Shown here: positions 25,494 through 33,783 of the stretch, piece by piece
Position numbering within the stretch: the first letter of the stretch is position 1
Layout of the letters: each line of letters starts with the position of its first letter
Origin: Neomicrococcus lactis
GTDB lineage: Bacteria; Actinomycetota; Actinomycetes; Actinomycetales; Micrococcaceae
Assembly (NCBI RefSeq): GCF_014200305.1
Contig: NZ_JACHBL010000001.1
Coordinates: forward strand, 1,612,001 to 1,676,000
Length of the DNA: 64,000 nucleotides
Direction of reading: 5' to 3'
Made by a program: the position numbers and the translations under genes
The notes under the pieces: generated by a model
What the model was told of the DNA's origin: nothing
The model's input: only the letters and a program-made list of their open reading frames with translations
The model's database searches: none

Positions 25494-27353
25494 TCACGAC
25501 TGAGAGAATTGCGTTTCATAAAGCTCCGAGTACCGTCCCTTGTGGGAGAGCAACTCAAAGTGATTTCCCTGCTCGACTATTTCTCCGTCTTCGATCACAA
25601 GAATTTCATCTGCATTTCGAATAGTCGAGAGTCGGTGGGCAATTATTACAGCGGTTCGACCTTCCAATGCCTCGGCAAGTGCGGCTTGCACCGCCGCTTC
25701 GTTGGTTGAATCGAGAGCCGCAGTGGCCTCGTCAAGGATCACGAGTCGAGGCGCTTGCAACAAGAGTCGGGCGATGGTCATGCGCTGTCTTTCGCCACCA
25801 GAGAGGCGATATCCCCGCTCACCCACCACGGTTTCGAGCCCGTCCGGCATGGCACGGACGAGGGGTTCAAGGCGCGCTCGTCGTAAGGCATCCCATACCT
25901 CTTCTTCAGTAGCCGATGGCGCAGCGAGGAGGAGGTTATTACGAATTGTGTCGTGGAACATATGGCCGTCTTGCGTGACCATGCCGATCGAAGAGCGCAA
26001 CGAGGCGAAAGTCGCGTCCCGAATATTCATGCCGCCTAATTCAATTCCGCCCTCGTCGACGTCATACAACCTCGATACCAACTGGGCAATGGTGGACTTT
26101 CCGGCACCGCTAGACCCAACCAGCGCCGTCGTACTTCCGGCTGGAACCGTAAAAGATACGCCCTTCAGCACGGTAGCGGAGGCGCGGGAATCGAGAACCG
26201 CAACGTCCTCGAGGGAAGCGAGCGAGACCTGGTCCGCGCTGGGGTAAGCGAAGCGCGCGTTTTTGACCGAGAGGGACAGCGGGCCGTCCGGCAACGCGGT
26301 GGCCGTTGGTTTTTCCACGATCATCGGCTTGAGATCCAGAATTTCGAAGACGCGGTCGAAGCTCACGAGCGCGCTCATGATTTCCACGCGAGCGTTCGCA
26401 AGGCCCGTCAGCGGCGCGTAGAGGCGCGTCAGCAGCATCGCGAGCGTCACCACGTCGCCCGCGGCCAGTTCACCGCGCAGCGCATAGACGCCGCCCAAGC
26501 CGTACACCAGCGCCAGTGCCAGCGCCGCAACAAGGGTCAGCGCGGTAACGAAGACGAACTGTCGCATTGCGGTCTTGATCCCGATATCGCGAACGGCAGC
26601 GGCTCGTGTGGCGAACTCATGGGACTCGTGAGCGGGGCGGCCAAAAAGCTTGACGAGCGTGGCGCCGGGCGCCGAGAAGCGCTCGGTCATCTGGGCGCCC
26701 ATCGTCGCGTTGTATTCAGCGGCTTCACGGCGAAGTCGGGCCAGCGAACGCCCCATGCGACGGGCCGGAATCAAGAAAATTGGCAAGAGAAAGACAGCCA
26801 ACAGCGTGACTTGCCATGAGGTGGAGACCATCACGATCAGCGTCAGAACGAGCGCCACAATATTGCTCACGACGCCTGACAGCGTGCCCGCGAACGCGGA
26901 TTGCGCGCCGATCACGTCATTGTTCAGCCGCGAAACCAGAGCGCCGGTGCGCGTGCGGTTGAAGAAAGCAATCGGCATTTTCTGGACGTGATCAAACACT
27001 TGCGTGCGCAGATCATAAATCACGCCTTCGCCGAGATTCGCGGAAAGCCAGCGGTTCACGAGCCCAATCGCGGCATCAGCGAGCGCTATCACGGCAATAA
27101 TGACGGCAAGGATGACGACGACGCTGCTCGGCTCCCCTGCCACAATTGCATCGATCACGCGGCCAGCAAGCACAGGCGTAGCGACTGCGAGCGCGGCACC
27201 GATGACGGAGACGATCACGAAGGCGGTGAGCTTGCCTTTATAGCGGCCTGCGAACTCGAGGACACGCTTGGGCGTCCCTGGTCTATACGAAGACTTCTCC
27301 GTGGCCATGGATAATCGCCAGAGCGAACCGTGGGCGGCACCTTCCATACTCAC
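25494..27353 (-). CDS. ABC exporter half-transporter (membrane + ATPase)
   Basis: 619 residues. The N-terminal half has six membrane helices of the type I exporter fold (residues about 35-330). The C-terminal half is the ATPase: GSSGAGKST (Walker A), MVTQDGHMFHDT (Q-loop), LSGGERQR (signature), LVILDEATAALD (Walker B) and IAHRLSTI (H-loop). It probably works as a homodimer, since no partner gene is adjacent. Lipid, peptide or drug export are all possible. The start is uncertain: GTG 27353, ATG 27347 and ATG 27308 (MATEKSSYRPG) are all in frame and none has a strong ribosome binding site. It precedes the ROK gene by 116 bp on the same strand. Confidence 0.88.
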   Translation of the reverse strand: MSMEGAAHGSLWRLSMATEKSSYRPGTPKRVLEFAGRYKGKLTAFVIVSVIGAALAVATPVLAGRVIDAIVAGEPSSVVVILAVIIAVIALADAAIGLVNRWLSANLGEGVIYDLRTQVFDHVQKMPIAFFNRTRTGALVSRLNNDVIGAQSAFAGTLSGVVSNIVALVLTLIVMVSTSWQVTLLAVFLLPIFLIPARRMGRSLARLRREAAEYNATMGAQMTERFSAPGATLVKLFGRPAHESHEFATRAAAVRDIGIKTAMRQFVFVTALTLVAALALALVYGLGGVYALRGELAAGDVVTLAMLLTRLYAPLTGLANARVEIMSALVSFDRVFEILDLKPMIVEKPTATALPDGPLSLSVKNARFAYPSADQVSLASLEDVAVLDSRASATVLKGVSFTVPAGSTTALVGSSGAGKSTIAQLVSRLYDVDEGGIELGGMNIRDATFASLRSSIGMVTQDGHMFHDTIRNNLLLAAPSATEEEVWDALRRARLEPLVRAMPDGLETVVGERGYRLSGGERQRMTIARLLLQAPRLVILDEATAALDSTNEAAVQAALAEALEGRTAVIIAHRLSTIRNADEILVIEDGEIVEQGNHFELLSHKGRYSELYETQFSQS

Positions 27354-27386
27354 AATGAGTACCGAGCCTTTCTAGAAACACTCAAA

Positions 27387-27486
27387 GAGGGCGCCCACAT
27401 AACGTGCGGACGCCCTCGTCAACTTTGATTGAGCTCAGTCTTTCAGCAAGTTCCCCGGCTGTAGCGTGGTTTTGCTGTCCGGGGAA
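27387..27486 (-). terminator. Two hairpins after the FdhF-type gene
   Basis: On the reverse strand, after the stop at 27498, TTCCCCGG/CCGGGGAA (27451-27458 with 27479-27486) is followed by a second stem, GAGGGCG.CC/GG.CGCCCTC type (27387-27417), then TTTGAGTGTTTC. The second is the more likely transcription terminator. Confidence 0.5.
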
Positions 27487-27497
27487 TTCTGCTTGTT

Positions 27498-29849
27498 TTA
27501 GGCGCTGTGCGCGCCAGAGCGCGTTTCATCATAGCGCTTGTCTGCACTCTGCTCATGCGGAACGAAGCGCACCATCATGGCCTTGAAACCTGGCGTGTTC
27601 GATTCGCGTGCCACAAGTTCGCGGTGCACCAAAGCGTTGGCCTCTGGGTAGTACGCGGCGGCGCAACCTTTAGCCGTCGGGTACGCGACCAAGCGGAACT
27701 TGTTCGCGCGGCGCTCGGTGCCCTTGAACGTTGAAATGACGTCCACCAGGTCCCGATCCTTGAAGCCCATGGCTTCAAGATCTTCTGGGTGTACCAGGAT
27801 CACTCGGCGGCCGTTCGAGATACCGCGGTAACGGTCATCGAGGCCGTAGAACGTGGTGTTGTACTGATCGTGGCTGCGCATGGTCTGCAGGATCAAGTGA
27901 CCTTCAGGCGCCGCCAAGTACTCAAACGGGCTCACCGAGAAGCGTGCCTTGCCGATGTCCGTGGCAAACGTGCGGGAATCGCGCGGCGGGTTGGGCAGCA
28001 CGAAGCCGTTCTTGCCACGAACGCGTAGGTTGAAGTCTTCGAACCCTGGGATGGTGTTGGCGATGTGATCCCGGATCACGTCATAGTCCTCGGCCATAGC
28101 CTTCCAGTCCACCGGGTGGTCCTCGCCGAGGGTCGCGATGGCCATGCGAGCCACAATCACCGGTTCTGCCAACAAATGTTCAGAGACCGGCTTGAGGCGT
28201 CCCTGGGTGGATTTGATGACAGACATCGAGTCTTCGACAGTCAAGAACTGTGGACCGTTAGGGTGCTTGTCATCGCGGTCCGTGCGGCCCAGCGTCGGCA
28301 AAATGATAGACGTGCGGCCGTGGACCACGTGCGAGCGGTTGGGCTTCGTGGAGATGTGGACCGTCAATCCCGCGCGACGCATGCCGGCTTCGAGCGCCTC
28401 GGTGTCGGAATTAGCCAACGCGAAATTGCCGCCCATGGAAACAAAGACATCCACTTCGTCATTCTCAAAGCGCTCGAGTGCCTCGGTGGAATCCACACCG
28501 AACTCGCGCGGCGAGGTGATGTTGAATTCCTTATCGAACGCCTCAAGCATCGCTTCGGTGGGCTTTTCCCAAATACCCATGGTGCGGTCGCCCTGCACAT
28601 TGGAGTGACCTCGCACTGGGCAAGCGCCAGCGCCGGGCTTACCGAAGTTGCCCTGCATGAGCAACAAATTGATGATCTCCCGCAGGGTTGGCACTGAGTG
28701 AGGCTGCTGTGTTAGTCCTAGCGCCCAGCAGATGATGGTGGCTTTGGACTTGGCCAACAAGTTCGCAACCGTGGAGATTTCTAAGCGAGAAAGTCCGGTC
28801 GCTTCTTCCGTCGCATTCCAATCGATGGTGGCCCGAGCTTCGCGGTACCCATCGAAGCCCACGGTCTGAGCGTCAATGAATTCCTGGTCAACGATGGAAC
28901 CAGGATTGCGTGCTTCTTCCTGCAACAACAAGTAACCGAAAGCTTGGAAGAGCGCCAAGTCACCGCCAACTTTGATCTGCAAGAAGTGATCGGCGATGGT
29001 AGATCCTTCACCCACCACGCCACCGATGGTCTGCGGGTCCTTGAAGCCCAACAAGCCGGCTTCAGGAAGCGGGTTCACAGCGACGACCTTGGCACCGTTC
29101 TTGCGAGCATCTGCCAGAGCTGAAAGCATGCGCGGGTGGTTGGTTCCGGGGTTCTGTCCCACTACAAAGATGAGTTCGGAGTGCTCAAAGTCTTCGAGCG
29201 AGACGGTGCCCTTGCCAATGCCCACAGTCGGGCGCATGGCCGAGCCCGAAGACTCGTGGCACATGTTGGAGCAGTCAGGCAGGTTGTTGGTTCCCACGGA
29301 GCGCGCGAAGAGCTGGTACATAAACGCAGTCTCGTTGGCCGTACGCCCCGAGGTATAGAACACGCAACGGTCCGGTGTGGACTTGTTGATGTGATCACCG
29401 ATAGTGGAGAACGCCTCGGCCCATGAGATCGGCGTGTAGTGCGTATCGCCCTCACGAATGATCATGGGGTGCGTGATGCGACCCTGACTACCCAGCCAGT
29501 ATTCCGTCTTGTCTTCTAATGTGGCGATGGGATGCTGAGCCCACCATTCCGGGGTGACTTCGCGAGTGGTGTTCTCTTCGGCGACAGCTTTGGCGCCATT
29601 TTCACAGAACTCCGCCGGCGATCGCCGTTCCGTAATGGATTCAGGCCATGCACATCCCGGGCAGTCAAACCCATTGTGCTGGTTGATGCGCAACAAAGAG
29701 CGCACCGTTCGGGTCACTCCCGCGGCGCTCAGTCCACGATCCAACGCCACGGTGACGGCTTTGACACCGGCGGCACTGGTTTTCGGAGATCCAACTTTGA
29801 GCTGGTCTTCGTTAATATCCTCTATCGGAGCAGGCTTGCTCAGCGACAT
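27498..29849 (-). CDS. FdhF/YdeP-type molybdopterin oxidoreductase
   Basis: 783 residues of the formate-dehydrogenase-like molybdopterin family. It has the family segments FDCPGCAWPES near residue 60, FYTSGRTANETAFMYQLFAR, NMCHESSGSAM, VGQNPGTNHPRM, and the C-terminal cofactor-binding domain with SHDQYNTTFYGLDDRYRG. The usual N-terminal four-Cys 4Fe-4S motif is reduced to a CxxC, as in the YdeP subgroup. The enzyme would bind bis-MGD and catalyse a two-electron reaction; formate is not assured as substrate. GAGGTAAGAA before the ATG is a good ribosome binding site. It follows fdhD by 11 bp. No partner electron-transfer subunit is encoded nearby. Confidence 0.88.
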   Translation of the reverse strand: MSLSKPAPIEDINEDQLKVGSPKTSAAGVKAVTVALDRGLSAAGVTRTVRSLLRINQHNGFDCPGCAWPESITERRSPAEFCENGAKAVAEENTTREVTPEWWAQHPIATLEDKTEYWLGSQGRITHPMIIREGDTHYTPISWAEAFSTIGDHINKSTPDRCVFYTSGRTANETAFMYQLFARSVGTNNLPDCSNMCHESSGSAMRPTVGIGKGTVSLEDFEHSELIFVVGQNPGTNHPRMLSALADARKNGAKVVAVNPLPEAGLLGFKDPQTIGGVVGEGSTIADHFLQIKVGGDLALFQAFGYLLLQEEARNPGSIVDQEFIDAQTVGFDGYREARATIDWNATEEATGLSRLEISTVANLLAKSKATIICWALGLTQQPHSVPTLREIINLLLMQGNFGKPGAGACPVRGHSNVQGDRTMGIWEKPTEAMLEAFDKEFNITSPREFGVDSTEALERFENDEVDVFVSMGGNFALANSDTEALEAGMRRAGLTVHISTKPNRSHVVHGRTSIILPTLGRTDRDDKHPNGPQFLTVEDSMSVIKSTQGRLKPVSEHLLAEPVIVARMAIATLGEDHPVDWKAMAEDYDVIRDHIANTIPGFEDFNLRVRGKNGFVLPNPPRDSRTFATDIGKARFSVSPFEYLAAPEGHLILQTMRSHDQYNTTFYGLDDRYRGISNGRRVILVHPEDLEAMGFKDRDLVDVISTFKGTERRANKFRLVAYPTAKGCAAAYYPEANALVHRELVARESNTPGFKAMMVRFVPHEQSADKRYDETRSGAHSA

Positions 29850-29860
29850 TTCTTACCTCT

Positions 29861-30724
29861 TTATGTGAGCGCATCGATCGGTGTGGGCACGACAATGCGA
29901 TGGGCACCCGTGTACACATTCACCGTACTCGTTCTGCTGAAGCCCGCAAGTGTTATTTGCGCACGTTCCGCCAAATCCACGGCAAGTGACGAAGGGGCGC
30001 TGACGGCGGACAACACAGGAATTCCTGCCATCCACGCCTTCTGAACCAGTTCAAAAGAGGCTCGTCCGGAGACTTGAAGGATGGTTCCGGACAACGGCAG
30101 CTTGCCTTCTCGAAGAGCCCAACCCACCACTTTGTCCACCGCATTATGACGCCCCACATCTTCGCGCAAGCACAACAGCTCACCCGTCGCCGTGAACAGT
30201 CCGGCTGCGTGGACACCACCGGTCTTCGTGAACAAGTCTTGAGACTTCCTCAACGTATCCGGGAGCTTGAGCAACGTCGCGAGGTCCACGGTCATGGAGT
30301 CCTGGCTCAAGTCATAGCCACCGGACTTTTCCACGGCCTCGATGGACGCGGTGCCGCAAATACCGCAGCTCGAACTCGTGTAGACGTGGCGCTCCATGGT
30401 GAGGTCCGGAGGAACAGCTCCAGCACCGAGTCCGGCTTCCACCACGTTGAACGTTTGTTGGCCGTTCTCGTCTTCGCCAGCGCAGAACCGCATGCTCGTC
30501 AGCTGGTCGGCCTGGCGAATCACGCCTTCAGAGACCAAGAAGCCAGCCACCAAATCGAAATCATCGCCGGGAGTACGCATGGTGACGCTAAAAGACTTGT
30601 GCCCCAACCGAATTTCCAAGGGCTCTTCCACGGCCATGGTCTCTTCTTTGGACCGCGAAATCACTTGTCCGTCCGGACCAAAACCTAGGCGTGTGATCCT
30701 CTTACGGGACGTTAATCTGCCCAT
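29861..30724 (-). CDS. fdhD: Formate dehydrogenase accessory sulfurtransferase FdhD
   Basis: Transfers sulfur from a cysteine desulfurase to the molybdenum cofactor of formate-dehydrogenase-like enzymes. The protein (287 residues from ATG 30724) has the essential CxxC in SSSCGICGTAS near residue 110, and the FdhD segments VEEPLEIRLG, GDDFDLVAGFLVSEG and REDVGRHNAVDKVVG. GAGAGGTG five bases upstream fixes the start; an open frame continues upstream to 30835 into moeA but is not needed. It is directly before the oxidoreductase gene it should serve. Confidence 0.93.
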   Translation of the reverse strand: MGRLTSRKRITRLGFGPDGQVISRSKEETMAVEEPLEIRLGHKSFSVTMRTPGDDFDLVAGFLVSEGVIRQADQLTSMRFCAGEDENGQQTFNVVEAGLGAGAVPPDLTMERHVYTSSSCGICGTASIEAVEKSGGYDLSQDSMTVDLATLLKLPDTLRKSQDLFTKTGGVHAAGLFTATGELLCLREDVGRHNAVDKVVGWALREGKLPLSGTILQVSGRASFELVQKAWMAGIPVLSAVSAPSSLAVDLAERAQITLAGFSRTSTVNVYTGAHRIVVPTPIDALT

Positions 30725-30764
30725 GTTGCACCTCTCAATAAGCGGACTCCGCCGCGACGTAGAC

Positions 30765-31979
30765 TCACCACGGCAGATCCAGCAGACGGACGGGGTCGCC
30801 CGGCTGTGTGCCTTCAGGCGGCACCACCATGACACCGTCGGCGTCTCCCAGCCCGCGCAACATCGCCGGGCCCGTATGTTCTTTGGATATTACTCGGACT
30901 TCCGGAGCACCCAGCTCAGAATCATCCGCTAGCGATAGCCCCGAAGGCACCAGCCGCACACGTCCTGGCAAAGGCGCATAGGACTCCACTGTCTTCACGG
31001 CTCGAGGCTCATCGAGCGGCTGGCCCAAGGCTCCCGCAAGGAGCGGTTGAACCACGGTCAAAGCAGCCATGAAGGCGGCCAGCGGATTCCCTGGCAACCC
31101 CACCATGACTCGTTGATCTGGAAGTACGGCAAGGAACGTCGGGTGTCCCGGCCGCATCGCGATCGCCTCAACAATGAATTCCGCGCCAAGACGTTCAACA
31201 GCCAGCCGCAAGAAGTCATGGTCAGAATGCCCCGTTCCCCCGGTGGAAACCACCACGGAAGCATCGGTGGCAGAAAGTGCCGAGAGAGTCTCCTCTAAAG
31301 AGTCACCAATGCGCTGGCAGAACGGTGACGCTTGAAAAGCGCCCCACGCACTGAGCACGGGCGGCAAGAAATCTGCAAAGCTATCGCGCACGTAACCAGG
31401 TAGCGGCAGACCTGACGTCACCACTTCCCGGCCACTCAAGATGAATCCCACGCGCGGCGCGCTGAGCACCTCAACATCGTCGCGGCCGCTTGATGCGGCG
31501 ATGGCAAGACGTGGCGGGGTGAGGACCGTCCCCGCGGCAAGCAAGGTATCCCCCGCGCGGGCTTCGCGCTCTGCCGGGCGAATATCCGCCCGCAACCGAG
31601 GCTCCGGAGCCGAGAGTTCGCCGTCGTACTCTGTGGCGTCTTCACTGCGCACTACAGCGGTGCAGCCAAGCGGCAACGCGCCGCCTGTCAGAATGGGGCG
31701 CGCCTCGTGCTCGCCCAGAGTGTCGCTCGCGGCGTGCGGCTCGTCTTCAGGCGAGCGCGGCTTGATGCGCCACGGCCCGGTTCCGGACACCGCCCAGCCA
31801 TCCATGGCGGAGGAAGCATAATGCGGGATGCCCTGCAGTGCGGTGACGTCCTGCGCCAGCGTCCGGCCGAGGGCATGCATTAACGGAATCTTTTCAACCG
31901 AGGCGATCGAATCGCGCAGTCGCACGCCCAGCGCGTAGGCAGCAAAGCGCGCGTCATCCCAAGTAATGTCTTGACTCAT
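30765..31979 (-). CDS. moeA: Molybdopterin molybdotransferase
   Basis: Inserts molybdate into adenylated molybdopterin. 404 residues with MoeA landmarks: ASSAMDGWAV near residue 57, GGALPLGCTAVVRSED, VSTGGTGHSDHDF near 245, MRPGHPTFLAVL and GLPGNPLAAFMAAL near 295. The order of domains matches MoeA. Its ATG overlaps the upstream DUF6457 gene by 4 bp, so the two are translationally coupled. It ends 41 bp before fdhD and belongs to the molybdenum operon. Confidence 0.92.
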   Translation of the reverse strand: MSQDITWDDARFAAYALGVRLRDSIASVEKIPLMHALGRTLAQDVTALQGIPHYASSAMDGWAVSGTGPWRIKPRSPEDEPHAASDTLGEHEARPILTGGALPLGCTAVVRSEDATEYDGELSAPEPRLRADIRPAEREARAGDTLLAAGTVLTPPRLAIAASSGRDDVEVLSAPRVGFILSGREVVTSGLPLPGYVRDSFADFLPPVLSAWGAFQASPFCQRIGDSLEETLSALSATDASVVVSTGGTGHSDHDFLRLAVERLGAEFIVEAIAMRPGHPTFLAVLPDQRVMVGLPGNPLAAFMAALTVVQPLLAGALGQPLDEPRAVKTVESYAPLPGRVRLVPSGLSLADDSELGAPEVRVISKEHTGPAMLRGLGDADGVMVVPPEGTQPGDPVRLLDLPW

Positions 31980-32278
31980 GCAGATTCGTTGCGGCTCTTG
32001 ATGATCGCGCGCGCATGATTGACGGCAGAGTTCACCGCATTGTCCACGGAGGTCTGGCCGGAACCGGCCGCGATTCCCGCTGCGAGGCCCACGATGAACG
32101 TGGTCAACGGCGCTGCCGGACGCACTACCTGATGCGCCGCGACCCCTGCCAGCCCCAGCATGGCATCAATATCAATCGAGACGTCTTGAAGTTCAAACCG
32201 ATCCAACAACTCTCGGGACCATTCCCGGAGCACCTGATCTTTCTGTTCTTGCGTCAACTCTGGCGCAGAGTTCTCCAT
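31976..32278 (-). CDS. DUF6457-type small protein linked to molybdenum genes
   Basis: 100 residues, mostly helical: a charged N-terminus (QEQKDQVLREWSRELL), the segment VSIDIDAMLGLAGVAAHQVV, a hydrophobic stretch TTFIVGLAAGIAAGSG and NSAVNHARAIIKS. It is similar to the DUF6457 family, which I know as a small actinobacterial family found beside molybdenum-cofactor genes. Coupling to moeA by a 4-bp overlap supports a role in cofactor synthesis or use, but no activity is known. Confidence 0.7.
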   Translation of the reverse strand: MENSAPELTQEQKDQVLREWSRELLDRFELQDVSIDIDAMLGLAGVAAHQVVRPAAPLTTFIVGLAAGIAAGSGQTSVDNAVNSAVNHARAIIKSRNESA

Positions 32279-32371
32279 GTGTCCTCCTCACGGATTCGGT
32301 GCACGCTCGAACGCGAACCAATCCCCTAGTCTAGGGACTTTTGGCTCTGCCCTGCTGAGCATGTCGTCGTG

Positions 32372-33070
32372 CTAATCGTGGGTGGAATTCTGAGTCGAGG
32401 GCAAACGAATCTCGTAGCGCTGCGCATCCGCCGGTGAATCCACGTCTCGAGTGCCGTTCTGGGCGTGCGCGGTCATCTTCACAAACGTGGCTGAGGGGGC
32501 GTCCAGCAGCCAACGCAAGCTCTGACCAGCGCTTTGTTCGGCTCCCTCCGCAACGCGCTCGGCGAGGTACGGCCACGACACCGCACTCAGGAGCCATTGC
32601 GGATGGCCGTCTTCATCGCGCGGGACCAGCAGTTCCGCCGTGGAATGCTCCGTAAGCGCTTGCTTGAGAAATTCCAAGCCGGCTCGCGGAGCAACGAAGT
32701 CCGCAGCAAGGAGTACGACGACGTCTGGTGGCGTTTGCTTCGTTGCGTTGCGTGCCGCTAGGGCTTGCGTCCCGGCGACGACCGCTGCGGCCGGGCCGGA
32801 GAGCGGTGGGTTTTCCTGGACCCGGAGGACGATGGGCCACGACGCGACCTCTTGGTTCAGGCTTGTTGGTCCCACTACTGCAATGTCCGCGAGCTGGTCC
32901 GCGAATACGGTTTGGAGATCTCGCAGCGCATGATTGAGGAGAGTCACGCCATCAGGAGTGGTGAGCAGTGGCTTATTGACGCCACCAAGTCGAGACCCTG
33001 CTCCCCCGGCCACCACAATGGCGGCGACCGTCAGCGGTGATGCTGGCGTGGACTCAGGCGGCGTATACAT
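32372..33070 (-). CDS. mobA: Molybdenum cofactor guanylyltransferase (MobA-like)
   Basis: A 232-residue nucleotidyltransferase. The N-terminal motif IVVAGGAGSRLGGVNKPLL (residues about 18-36) is the GTP-binding loop of MobA, and VVLLAADFVAP near residue 120 contains the Mg-binding Asp (AxDxP-like variant of CDMP). It would attach GMP to Mo-molybdopterin for the neighbouring oxidoreductase. The ATG at 33070 overlaps the HNH gene by 17 bp; ATG 33082 is also possible. The 93 bp to the DUF6457 gene contain no gene. Confidence 0.82.
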   Translation of the reverse strand: MYTPPESTPASPLTVAAIVVAGGAGSRLGGVNKPLLTTPDGVTLLNHALRDLQTVFADQLADIAVVGPTSLNQEVASWPIVLRVQENPPLSGPAAAVVAGTQALAARNATKQTPPDVVVLLAADFVAPRAGLEFLKQALTEHSTAELLVPRDEDGHPQWLLSAVSWPYLAERVAEGAEQSAGQSLRWLLDAPSATFVKMTAHAQNGTRDVDSPADAQRYEIRLPSTQNSTHD

Positions 33071-33554
33071 CCAAGAAAGCATTCCAGCTTGGCGCTGGCT
33101 TCTCCAACTCGGTGATGAACCACTGGGGTCCTACGGGACGCACGGGCGTAAAGGGAAGCTTCCAACCCATTTGGCGCAGAGTCTTGTTGCCCTTCTTGTT
33201 GTTGCAAGTCAGGCAGCATGCCACGAGGTTCTCCCAGGTGTCCTGGCCACCGAGCGAGCGCGGATGGACGTGATCCACCGTGGTGGCAGTTCGCCCGCAA
33301 TACGCGCAACGGTGAGAATCGCGGCGAAGAATGCCGCGGCGGGTCACGTGAGCGGCTTCGCGGTAGGGCACGCGCACATAGCGGTTCAAGAGAATCACCG
33401 TAGGACGCGAGAGAATTTCGCGCGGCCCGACGACAGGGTCATCGTTGTCCTCCGCGAGGATGCTTGCTTTGCCAGTGAGCACAAGCAAAAGAGCTCGGCG
33501 GAAGGTCACTACCGCGAGCGGTTCATATCCAGCATTCAGTACAAGAGTTCGCAT
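33054..33554 (-). CDS. HNH endonuclease
   Basis: 166 residues of the common actinobacterial HNH family. The nuclease core is RDSHRCAYCGRTATTVDHVHPRSLGG (too long to quote further) followed by CCLTCNNKKGNK: two CxxC zinc pairs and the DH of the beta-beta-alpha-metal fold. Relatives start MRTLVLNAGYEPL exactly as here. AGAGGACC upstream supports the ATG at 33554. The cellular role is unknown; it is widely conserved in this phylum and not a sign of a mobile element. It overlaps the start of mobA. Confidence 0.9.
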   Translation of the reverse strand: MRTLVLNAGYEPLAVVTFRRALLLVLTGKASILAEDNDDPVVGPREILSRPTVILLNRYVRVPYREAAHVTRRGILRRDSHRCAYCGRTATTVDHVHPRSLGGQDTWENLVACCLTCNNKKGNKTLRQMGWKLPFTPVRPVGPQWFITELEKPAPSWNAFLDVYAA

Positions 33555-33729
33555 GAGCGGTCCTCTGGGGTCCTGAGCGTTGCGGCCAGAATCCGTGACT
33601 CAAGCCGCAACTTCGAGCGTGGGATCAGTTCTTAGACTAACCCGTGGGGCAAATCGGGCCGTATTTTTGTGTCGCAAACACACATCGTGTCGAGGACCTC
33701 GCGTGTTGCCCAACTTTCGTGGAACAACA

Positions 33730-33759
33730 AAAGAACCCCCGGAAAACCGAGGGTTCTTT
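33730..33759 (-). terminator. Intrinsic terminator of the NlpC/P60 gene
   Basis: On the reverse strand AGAACCCTCGG pairs with CCGGGGGTTCT around TTTT, followed by TTTGTTG. It lies 24 bp after the stop codon. The remaining gap to the HNH gene (33555-33729) holds no supported feature. Confidence 0.8.
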
Positions 33760-33783
33760 CGAAAGTCATTTTTCTACCAGCTA

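Noticed and set aside
33054-33554. HNH endonuclease as a sign of a mobile element or homing intron
   Set aside because: It overlaps mobA, lies in conserved-looking chromosomal context and belongs to a broadly conserved actinobacterial family; no repeats or integrase are nearby.
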